Assembly: GCF_027744825.2 (NCBI RefSeq)
Contig: NC_071338.1
Coordinates: 27,403,501-27,467,500 of the forward strand
Origin: Synchiropus splendidus
Taxonomy: Eukaryota > Chordata > Actinopteri > Syngnathiformes > Callionymidae
Direction: 5' to 3'
Length of the DNA stretch: 64,000 bases
Notes under the pieces: generated by a model
Seen by the model: only the letters and a program-made list of their open reading frames with translations
Told to the model about the DNA's origin: nothing
The model's database searches: none
Translations under genes and position numbers: made by a program
In this document: piece after piece, positions 53,834 through 64,000 of the stretch
Position numbering within the stretch: the first letter of the stretch is position 1
Layout of the letters: every line of letters starts with the position of its first letter

Positions 53834-56800
53834 TATTTTACAGGAAAATTCTCAACGTTTCGTATCAAAGTCAACAAGCAACAGGGGAATAACAGACAAG
53901 GAATAACAGACAAAACTATCATTGTAAAGTACAGAACAAACCCATTTCTATAAAGTCTGCTGTGATGATAGTTGACAATGGGATCATAGGAATATTAATC
54001 GATACATCCATCGACTAGAGCAGATGAGGGCTGTTCAATTTCCTTGAGGGTCACATGATATGCTGGGTCTGTTGAGAGCGACTGCCAAATCAAAAGACAG
54101 AAAATAATGAAAAGTGAAAAACAGGAGAAAAAATACAATACAAGACCATAATAAAAAGTGAAAAAGTACTGTGTATATGTTAATGAAAATGAAAAAAGCT
54201 AATGTGCTGCAAATATCTATTTAAAAAATGAATAATGAATGAATGTTTTGCATGATAATATAATACATAATTCTGGATAGATTTTTCTCTTTTTCTCTTT
54301 TTATGATTTCATCGTAAATCAATGAATACGCGAGAACGACTGTATCTAAGGCATATAGCAAAATATTCATGCTTGAAATGGGATTCAAAATAAAAGGAAA
54401 AATGGAGAAAAGACAAGTAAGATTCCTCACAGAACTACGTATAATTGAATAGTGTTGAGTAATAAATTCAAACTTTTTTAGATGATCAGTTCCACGGTTT
54501 CACTCCCACTTCACGAGAGCCACATAAATAGAGGCAACAGTTGGGCCTCTGGGCTGCACTTTGTCCACGTCTGTTCTGGATGAATCGACACTCCCCTGCT
54601 TTATTGCCATTGTCAGGGAAGGGTACCACAGACTAGGAGCATGCTATTGTGCAAAACACAAATAAACATAAAGAACATCAAAGAGTGAAAAAAAAGTGTC
54701 ACTTGAGAAACTGTTTGGACATATGCAGGCTATACACATACTGTACAACTATTCGTATAATGGAATTTGTAACCAATGATTTACCAAATGTGTCTTGACT
54801 TAAGAAGTAAAACGATTAAAAAATGCAATAATGAAAGACTGATAACCATGGACTGCCGCATCTGTCAAACTTTCATTGTCATATTTAAGTCAGTGAAGTG
54901 GAAAAAAAACCGAATGCATCAACCAAAAAATATTAATAATAATAAAACCGTAATATATGTAATGTAATGTCATTTATATTACATTATATTATGTATATAA
55001 CATTAATTAATATAAAATAGTATATTAATGTTTTTTTACTTGCAGTACAACATCAATTATATCAAAAAAAAAAACAAAAAAAAGTCTGTTGAGAGGACAA
55101 ATCGGCGAATAATCCCACGAAAGATTGTTCATCATTTCAAGACCTTTAGAATGAGCTGAATATTAATTCAAAACTAAATTGAAGCCAGCGTTATTGGAGA
55201 GAATGGTTACCTGCTCTGAGAACAGAATCCAGTGTTGTCTTAGTAAACCAGCTTTACCAGGCAATAAACCCCACTGAGCACTTTAACTCCAAGGTTTAAT
55301 ATGCTTCGACCCCCGGGGAGTCCGGTTCTGAAATATAAAACAAATTGCTGCTTGGTGAAGGTTTTCTTCTCCAGGTCTCTGATCTTCATTTGTTTTCAGA
55401 AATATGAGACAAACACTGAAGCACAGGACACACAGAAAGCAAAGAAAAATGCACCTTGTGTGTGTGTTTTCTCTCTCTGTATCTTTTTTTTTTTTTTTTT
55501 TTAGTTGTGAGTAATGCAGAGCAGATGTGAGCCGGACCATGGAAACAGGTGATGATAGCATTACACTGCGATTGCAAACAGATGGAAGAGGGCTTGAACC
55601 TATTCTGGTGTCACTGTCGGGGTCGTAAATAAAGATTTTTCTCGTCCAATGAGGCGATGCTGAGCAATTACCTTTGTGTAAACTTGCAGGCTCATTATGA
55701 CTATTACACTTAAGCACATAAAAGTTTCATTCCTAACCTATTTTAAGCTTTGCTTAAATGCTTTGTCATTTATGATCATGATTGTGAAAATCCACTGTGC
55801 ACATTTGGGATGAGAAAACAGCATGTTAGTTTGCATCTTGAATCATCATCTGAGAATTAAAACCATATAAAAAAAAACGTAAAATCAGATTGCATTATCA
55901 GCAGAGCATTTTTACTTCTAATAATTCAGAACCAGAATTATAAAAATAAAATAAAATAAAAAGATTAATAATGAAAAAAAAACATTTAATGTCTGTAATA
56001 GAATAAACAATGTTAGAACATAAGGTAGAACAATTACAACAATTCTACAAGTTGAATACAATTAAATAAATCAACTTATAACGCAAAAATAAAAACAATC
56101 TAAGACAATAAAGGACACTAAATGGAATGGAATCTAGAACCTGTGTAAGAAGCAAAGTGCTCTCTTCTGCCCCCTACAGGAGTCTTGTGTAATAGGACAG
56201 AGAAAACCTTTTTTCAAACAGTTGTTCACCCTCACAAATACTCAAAATAATCACAATAAATGAATTTGCAGCTAACTTCACAACAGCCATCGCATTAGTG
56301 AGATGAGTCGACTGGAATCACACGGACGACAGAGCATTCATCTTCAGTCCGAAACATTCCGCCTCACCTATACTGTATAACACTGTCTCTATTCCCCGCT
56401 GACTGACGGTGAGGATCCCTGACTTGCAACTGTTATCGCTGGTTCCGTCGTCATGTGTGTACCAGGCTTCAGCAGTGTGTTTCTCTGGCTAAGTGTGTGT
56501 GGTTTTTGCAGTGTTTCTGCAAATTGGACCCTGTGGTTTCCACCGCAAGGAGACACTTCTTTTTTTTTTTTCCTTCCAGAGGCTGCAGATCTGCTTCACA
56601 TCAGGTGAACACGTCTGCGAACGGCTGCGTGAGGAATGTCTCCGGTCATCAGCCGTGATGAAGCGGCGGCTGGACTCGTCCTGAGAGAGAGGCAGCAAAC
56701 CGCCACTGTAAATGCCGGAGCGGCCTGAGACGCGGGGAGGACACTGCGCAGGCCTGGCAGGCGGGCCACCCCAGAGACAGGCTTATTTAGGCAGCAATTT

Positions 56801-58522
56801 ACTGAGCAATTACATCCAGCCGGGCTGCGATGAAGCAAGGAGGGAGCCAGTCCCACCTTCTCCGACACCACTGTGATAATCCTGCGACCTCAGCTGAGCG
56901 TGTAAACGCGTGCAGCAAACGCTCATATTCCGCCGCTCTTTTTGGACTGTCCTTCCTGACGCCACAAGAGAGCACAGCTGTGAGACTCTCCCACTCGCTG
57001 GTGTGTCACACTCAGGTGTAAAAGCCCAAAACCTGAGCACACAATCACTGCTGTCACGGCCGCAACACAAATGGGGGGCCCCCCATTCGGCCTTTTGGGA
57101 GAGTGAACTTTCACAGTAATGGACACATAAGAAGGCGACACCTCGGCCCAGTGTGGTGCCACTTGACAAAGTGACAAATAGTGAGCTCTTAAATCACAGA
57201 ATCACAGAGTGCTGTGATTTATGAGCCTCCGCGGCAGACAGCGGCGTCCGGGGAGCGTTAAAGATGCTCTCTGCTTTAAATTTCACACTCTCTGTAACAT
57301 GTTTATGCAGCTGGATTGTTTTATTGGACCAATAGACTTAATGTGAGATAAGTGAGCTGGAGTGCTGAGCTCCAGGGTACATGAGAGGCGGCACACCTGT
57401 CCATCCTGCGAGCCGGATGGGATTTCACTTCTTATTCTGGAACGTGTTTTGCTTTAACACCAGTCTCGCCTTCCACTTTGTTCCCATTTGAATCGCACAA
57501 GAACTATTTGGTAGCAAAAGGTTTATGGCGACATAGTGAGACTCCCACACCAAGGCCCAGATTCAGAGATGAAAAACAGCATGGCATTTTTGCTGTTTCA
57601 CCCCAAACACATTGATTTCACGGACCATGCTTGGGGTAAGTAAGTAAGTTACTCGACTGGTTATCAACAATTTAAGAATAAAAAAAAAAATCAGAATCTG
57701 GTGATAACAGTTAAAAAAAACCTGATAAAGACATTTCAAACAAGTTCTAAACAAATTTTTCCTGAGTTTGTAAGTGTATTCCTAAGTTTGTACGTTTGCA
57801 ATTTTTTTTTTACAGTTTGTGAAACTGACAGAACAAGGCGACTCCCAATGGCGATCCTCTGCGATTGGTACGAGTGGAACATTCCAGCAACCTCTTCCGG
57901 ATCACGTGCGTAATTTGGACCCCTCCCTTTCCGTACATTTCTTCTGCAAATTTACAAACTCTGAAAACACATGAACAAACTCGGGTGAAAAAAATGTTGC
58001 TTATCCACTTTAGCGTGAGACGTTAAATTCCCAATGTCCGATAATTTATCACCAATTCCTAAAGACAACATAAATGACGTTAAAATAGACATATTAGCAG
58101 AAGTGGTTTGTCAGCTGCTTGTTTCAAGCAGTTGCACTACGAAATATAGAGCATAAGGTCTGAAACAAAACCATGAATTGAAAACAGCTTGCTTCACTTT
58201 TTCCCACGGATGGTTTATGAGACAGATTTGATCAAGCGTGAGCAGCTCTGGCAGGCCACCATGTTCAGGTCAGCTCCCCGGGTGCTGACTTTCTGGGAGC
58301 AGATGAACGCAACATGTATGTTCATTGGTTGTCTGCCACTCATTCTCAACAAGGATCGAAGAGGGCTGGAGCTTATCCCAGCTACACAGGGTGGGAGGCC
58401 GTTTGAGGATGACAACAAGTTGGTTAACAGCACGCTAAAATCTCAATAGCATGTGATCTCGGCTCACGTATTGTAATCATGTAAATAATAATTTCAGTTT
58501 TGCTAAAACCTATTTTATACGA
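53834..58522. other. Intergenic, nothing recognised except small repeats
   Basis: A repeat-tail segment is noted separately at 54597-54690. Poly-A and poly-T tracts occur near 55063-55083 and 55485-55502. A string reading gctggagcttatcccagcta near 58367 belongs to a common fish repeat. No gene is supportable. Confidence 0.5.
54597..54690. repeat. Repeat tail related to the one at 8024-8184
   Basis: tttattgccattgtcaggga, then gactaggagcatgctattgt, parallels the segment in the lipc intron and is likewise followed by A-rich sequence. The similarity is partial, judged by eye. Confidence 0.45.
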
Positions 58523-58917
58523 CAGTGGTCCCCAATCGCTGGGTCGGGGACCGGTTCTGGTCCATGGATCATTTGGTACCGGCCAGCAGAAGAAATAATT
58601 AATTATTTCCGTTTTGTGTGTTATCTGAGTGTGACGGATGTTTTATTTTGAAAAATGACTGGATTCTCTGAGTTAAGCCTCGGTCACTTGAGAGCCACAA
58701 GCTCGCAAAATCAATGGGAAACAGCCATTTCTCTGCGAAGGGGAAAAGACTCAGTGAAGCGACAGAAGAGCATATGACTTCCAAGAAGTAGAACGTTTTT
58801 AACAAACAATACCAGGAGTTGTATTTGAAATGTGTCAAAGTGGCAACTTCATTCCCCCCCGGGCCACGTTGTCAAGCTTTGACCGGTCCGTGGTGATAAA
58901 AAGGTTGGGAACCATCA
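58523..58917. mobile_element. hAT-like element with imperfect inverted ends
   Basis: The left end reads CAGTGGTCCCCAATC and the right end GGTTGGGAACCATCA, imperfect inverted repeats of the hAT form CAGTGGTTCCCAACC. Interior strings such as gggaccggttctggtccatg and gaccggtccgtggtgataaa are typical of a widespread family. No clear target duplication is visible. Confidence 0.6.
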
Positions 58918-60810
58918 GAGTAAACTGACTGATCAAAAATAAAAAACTTTTGTGTTTTCTGATGTCGCACACTTAAAAAAAATGGCGATTTCAGCCACAA
59001 ACTAGTGCGTCATCTCTGCTCACACGCACAAGCCAAAACACTCATGTTAGCCCTCTCTGCACAGCAACAACAAGCGCGACCCGAACTGCTCACTTCGTCC
59101 TCCGGTTTAGTTCCCAAGTCCGACTCACATTCTAAAGAGAGGGAAAACACAAAGCCTAGTTGCGCTCTGCTCGGGAGGATCAGCTCATTTTCTTGCTCTC
59201 CTGAGAGCAGAGTTTGTCCTGAAAGATCATTGTCTCCTCTTTTGTCCGATCGGTCATGCGGCTTCTGTGGATCACAATGGTATCAGGGTGGCTGCTGTGT
59301 GGACCGGAGCGAACACAAGACCACCTGACGATAGCGGAGGAGGGGGGGAGACACTAAAACACGGTGTGGAGAGGACTGCCTAAATTCCCCCCCACCTATT
59401 CACGCCCCAACTCTATTTCAACTGTGGTTAGTCCTCACAAAGATACACTTATAAATAACCCACACTGTTTTTTTTTTCAGTGAGTGAAACACACACACAG
59501 AAACACACACGCACATTCCTGATTGTGTCTTTATCTGTCCGCTGACAGCACATGAGTTTGAATGTGCTTCATGTCCCGTCCCGCTGTATAGAGCCAGTTA
59601 ACATGCTTTATTCCACTTTGACGTACCAAACCACAAAAACTAAAGCGTGTTACGGGACATTATCGAGCCCAACCAGCAGCTCCCCCGCCAGACGTTTTAT
59701 CTGAACCCTTCTGCTGGAAGGTTGAGTTACTCCTTGTTATTCCTTCGTCTCTTCATTATTTATGTCAGATATGGAGCCTTCGGCCAACTGCTTCTAAACA
59801 CAGATTATTTGAGGCATGTAAAAGGAGGAGCGCATTGAAGCAGACACAGAAGAGATCAGCCTGTTTTCAGAACACATCCCTGTGATAATGAGAGTCGGAA
59901 GGAGGAGAAGGAGCTAAACAAACAACTGCAAATTCTCATTAACAGGTTAGTGAGACGGAGGAGAGAAGCTAAATAAACAATCGGCCGCTTCACCTTCTTC
60001 CTCCAAACAAGAATGCAGAAGCTGTCAGGCCGCTGGGAGCCGGAGCGTATTCGTGATGACACTCCTGATCTATTTCCTCCGCAGCCTCTCAGCCTTGACA
60101 AAGACCAGCATCTCTCTCACACACACACACACACACTCTCACACACGAACGCACGGGCCATTTGTTTTGTTAAGTATGTGCCAAATGCTACAAAGTGATG
60201 ATCAGGAAAGAGGCGAGCGCCTTCATTTGGGTAAGAACTTTTAACATGGAGCTGTAAACACTGATGTCAAGCTGTTCTGCATGAATCTCCAACACTCTAT
60301 GCAAATTAGTTTTGCAACACAGTCACCTCAGCTGCACGAGCATGTTTGTAGTGAAATTGTCACTTCACTAAATAAAACTTGTGTGTGGCATTTAGAGGAA
60401 AAAATATGATTTGGCAGAAAATAATAAAGATTTATGAGCAGACAACGGCAATTAATAAGCGAAATGAAAAATAAATAACATGTGTAATTAAAGAATGTAA
60501 GAGATTTAAAGCATATCAAAAATGTTACTGACAAAATCATTTGAACAATGAGGTAATCACATATATTCCAAAGATTTGATTCAAAATAAAATAAAAAAAA
60601 GAGTCTAAATGTAATATGTATCCTAAATATTTACATAATTTAATATATTTTGTGTTCAGGTTTTTTGCTATAATCCCAACCCCCAAAAAATCAGCTTAAT
60701 CTCACACTAAAATACTGAAAAGCAGATAGATATTTCAGCATTAGAAGTCATAAATGGAAAGGATTAAAAATATTTTTCTCATTGATGATATCCACATGAA
60801 GGATCTATGG
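58918..60810. other. Intergenic, nothing recognised
   Basis: The open frame 59005-59328 (107 residues, Ser/Cys rich) has no family resemblance. A CA run occurs at 60119-60139. Confidence 0.5.
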
Positions 60811-61361
60811 CAAAGGTGAGCAATTAAATTTCTTAAGGGCCACATTAGAAACTGTAACAGCTGTGAGGGGCCATCATCAAAAGAAAGACAGCGATGACTA
60901 CAAAACTTGACTGAAAAATATCCAAAATACACACTTAAGTGACAAAGACAAAATGAACCTAAAACGATGAAATTAAGGATATTAAGAAGTGTAAATGTGC
61001 CAGGAAACCTACTGAAATATTTCATTTTATATGCACTTAATTTGAATATGAATCAACTATGGACAAGATGTTTAAGATAAAAATGCAATTTATATCAAAA
61101 TATATTTTCAGTATTCCTTCAATGTATTTTGAGGAACAAGAAAAACACAAAAATGGCTGAAGAAAAGAAGAAAATTCTTAAAACAAGAACATGCTATATT
61201 TACTGCTGAATTGGTGGTGGTGACTAAAAGAGAAAGAACAAGAAAAGGAAGAAAAGAAAAATGAGGACGTTAGTCATGGTTTTAGTCTGACGTCAAACAG
61301 GCCACGAAAATACAGGCATCGAGTCGCATATGGGCCCCGGGCCGTGCTTTGCTCAGGTCTA
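60811..61361 (-). mobile_element. hAT-type non-autonomous element, copy 2 (inverted)
   Basis: The 551 bases are the reverse-complement relative of the element at 43513-44062. Its left end is CAAAGGTGAGCAA; its right end, reverse complemented, is TAGACCTGAGCAA. Shared interior strings (in this orientation) include ggggccatcatcaaaagaaa, gtgccaggaaacctactgaa and acatgctatatttactgct. The flanks do not show a clear 8-bp duplication. Confidence 0.8.
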
Positions 61362-64000
61362 TGGGTTTGGGGGAGCCACTACAGTCACATGACAGTATCA
61401 ACCTTCAGTCTACTTTTGGACTGTGACAGAAACTTACAGAACCACTGTGAGCCTTTTCTTGTCGAAAGCTTTTTCCAAAGCTCGATTCAAACCAGGCTTG
61501 ACCGCTGCACCCCCCACCACCCCACAGTTCCCAGGTGAGTGCATGAATCTTTAGAAAGTTTATTTTACAGACTCTTCAGTAGAAAGTGAAACAACACCTC
61601 AAGCAGAGAATCAAAGCAGTGTGGGAGTCGGCTGACTTCTGAAGATACAGACATGGCCGAGAGAGAAACAGAAGAACTCAGTCAGAATTAATTCATTAAA
61701 TAAATAAAAGTGAAAATCAAAGCGGTTCTTGGGACATTCGCGTGTGTACGTTCAGAGAATGTGTGTCCCGCTAAGACAAGGCTTCTTAAAGACTTTCTTT
61801 ATTTCTGCGTTGATTCAGAATTGCCAGCGTTGCTCTTTCTAACGTCTCCAAAAGGCTAGTTTTACACTGTCTACACGCATTACTGCCATAGGCCGCTGAA
61901 GGCTGATCCTGTCACACACATCTTTCCTGCAGTGGGGCCACCCAGCCTGGATGTGCCTCCGACATGTCATCCCACTGTGTGGTCCTCGACAAAAGAGAAA
62001 CACAGAGGGGACATGGCCGGTGCCAACCAAGAAAGATGTCTCAAAATATGACAGTGGCATGTATAGGAAGAAGGGAAGGAGCTGGGACTGAGAGAGAGGG
62101 GGATGAAGCGGAGGTCCACTTCATCACAATGAGCTCAATTGGATTCAAACTCAACAGTGGAATGTGTTTAACTGTTGGAGAATCGCTTCAAAAATAGCTC
62201 AGCAAAATGGTGACTTCCCCTCCACAGATGATTCCTCTGCTGGATCCAGCACATTTGTGGAAATAATCTGCCTTTCATTTCTCATTAGAATGAGGTCAGC
62301 TCCAGAACTGTCACTCATCTTAAAGTGAAACATGGTTTATGTTTGAGCCTTGATTCCTACCAGCCTCTTCTACACCCTCCACCCTGTCAAATGGACTTTT
62401 TTTATTGTTTCCACCTTTAAAAAAACAAAACTACTCAGTGACTTTAATATTACCAGATGATTATGGCGCCTTTTAGTCAGTTGATGTGAAACTGACTACA
62501 TAGTTGTTTACACGCCCTGCAGTTGTAATAGCAGCATTTTTTTCTAGCAGTATTTCAAGCACAGTACTAGTAGAAGTGGATGAAATGGAGCACTGAAGTG
62601 GTGTGCGTGGGGCTTATCCCAGCTCTTCTGAGCACTGGCAGATGCACTAATAACATACAAGGAGTATTAGGTGTTCATGCTTTGTTGATAGTAAGGAGAA
62701 CAGCTACACAAGCAAAATGGCTGTAAAGGGATGCAGGACTTGTGTTTGAAGGGTTTTTATTGTATTTCCATGACAAACAAAGAGCACAACTTTGCAGTCA
62801 ACAACAGTCGCATCTTCTGATATTTCTTCATCAAGGCGAATCAACATTCCTCAGCTCTTATCTCTATTTAAAGTTTATATTTCACTTACAGTTAAATACT
62901 AAGTTTGTATCATGAGTGCCTGAGAGTAAAGCTATATCGCCTCACTGTGAGGCAGCAATAGTAGCTAATGGTACGTGTACCCACAGTTACTGTGGGGATT
63001 GCAGAATTAAACCATTAAGTAAATGAAGATGCAGCGACTGAACAACGATTTGCTGCAGTAATACTCAAGGCTATGAGGTATTTAATGGGTGAATTCAAGT
63101 CGATGTTCAGGCAACAGCAGTCATGGCATTATTTTTAGTAGTAAAAGTAGCAGTAGAAACTACAGTAAATGAAGAAGTGACATGTTCAGTATCGTGGATA
63201 AATAAATAAAGGTGCTGTAGCAAGATGTAGCAAAAGAAGTACTTGACTGCACCTTCAACGACAACTATCATTAGCCATCTGAAACTTCCACACATTTCTT
63301 CTGCTGTTTCTCCTCACACTAACTTTTCAGTCACACACTTCAGCTCTATGTGCGGAGAAATGTTCCTGACTCTCAAAGTGAATCAGCTCCGTCATTCATC
63401 TGATATCACCTGCAATAGTAAAATGTCAGTAAAGAGATAAATGAAGGCATGAAACCCAACCTAGTGTTCAGTCTGGTGTGGCAAATGTGGCGATCTGTCA
63501 ACTAGTAAATCTCCACAAGCACCACGGCCCTTTAGGTCCGTCCGCTTCCCTTTGGCTCTCTGTTTCCAGTGTCCATTCAAAGTTTGTCAGGCGTCGCATT
63601 GCACTTGAGGCATGGTTTAGATTCAGGCCTCATAAATTTGTGAGTGTTTCAATGTCAGCTCATTACTCATGGTTGTACAGGAAACTCTTTAGGTCTGCTA
63701 TTTCCAACGAGGATTCAAGGAAACAGGACGTATCAAAGAAAAGCAATGCGCCTGGCAGTTCCTGGGGAGCATCACCGAAGAGAGCTGAAACATTCGGCCT
63801 GTAACGCGTACAATAGTGAAACCTTGGTGATGTTATAAGGGCTTGGCACAGACCATAATGGCATCATTACTTTATATTTGTTGGGTTGTTGAACGGTGAT
63901 AGTTAATGGATCTTTCAGTTTCTTTCACGATTCTTCAGTAAAATCACTCACAGAAGAAGCAAAACATTTCTTGTGGAGTTTAACCAAAAGAAGAACACAT
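61362..64000. other. Intergenic to window end, nothing recognised
   Basis: Short open frames (for example 61839-62060 minus and 63478-63804 plus) lack family resemblance and splice context. The next gene of this conserved block is not reached. Confidence 0.5.

Noticed and set aside
53680..53906. Open frames encoding long Tyr-Ile runs
   Set aside because: They are translations of the (AT)n microsatellite.
59005..59328. 107-residue open frame in the distal intergenic region
   Set aside because: Composition is biased (Ser, Cys, Gln), with no motif or splice context.
1..64000. CRISPR arrays, operons, prophage or other prokaryotic systems, and tRNA or rRNA genes
   Set aside because: The window is vertebrate genomic DNA with spliced genes. 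I saw no regularly spaced direct repeats of CRISPR type and no recognisable structural RNA gene.

Overview
The window is a piece of a teleost fish genome, probably percomorph; I cannot name the species. The evidence is vertebrate gene structure with GT-AG introns, many of them only 70-90 bases long, together with the DNA-transposon remnants and CA/TA microsatellites usual in fish. Apart from one truncated gene it holds three complete genes: 3' part of an ADAM10-family metalloprotease (+, 999-5684), hepatic lipase lipc (-, 6322-11982), aquaglyceroporin aqp9 (-, 14661-22121) and retinaldehyde dehydrogenase aldh1a2 (+, 26832-45844). Order and relative orientations match the human 15q21-q22 block ADAM10-LIPC-AQP9-ALDH1A2, which supports each identification independently of the protein matches.

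The coding models were built by joining exons by eye. All exon phases close without frameshift: lipc is 495 aa in 9 exons, aqp9 288 aa in 6 exons, aldh1a2 518 aa in 13 exons. Catalytic and channel residues are present in each. The ADAM10-like gene has 9 exons here (544 codons plus stop). It keeps the zinc-binding protease site but is clearly divergent: it lacks two cysteines in the cysteine-rich region and ends in a long Lys/Arg/Gln/Ser-rich, internally repeated tail in place of the usual short ADAM10 tail.

Layout: 1-998 is intronic sequence upstream of the first visible ADAM10-like exon. At 5685-6321 the ADAM10-like gene and lipc converge. At 11983-14660 lie the lipc upstream region and a long aqp9 3'UTR. 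At 22122-26831 aqp9 and aldh1a2 are head to head, and aldh1a2 has a CCAAT/TATA promoter. At 45845-64000 there is an aldh1a2 3'UTR and then about 17.5 kb with no supportable gene. That last region is rich in transposon remnants.

Mobile elements seen: two inverted copies of one ~550-bp hAT-type non-autonomous element (43513-44062 and 60811-61361); a 988-bp element with perfect 20-bp terminal inverted repeats and another inverted-repeat element nested in it (48642-49629), followed two bases later by a third (49632-49884); a pair of ~270-300-bp direct copies in aldh1a2 intron 1, one flanked by a perfect 19-bp direct repeat; and LINE remnants. The genes belong to different physiological systems (surface shedding, plasma lipoprotein lipolysis, glycerol/urea transport, retinoic acid synthesis), so they do not form a pathway; what they share is an ancient conserved linkage. 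I found no unknown biological system that I can defend. The divergent ADAM10 paralog is the most unusual coding feature.
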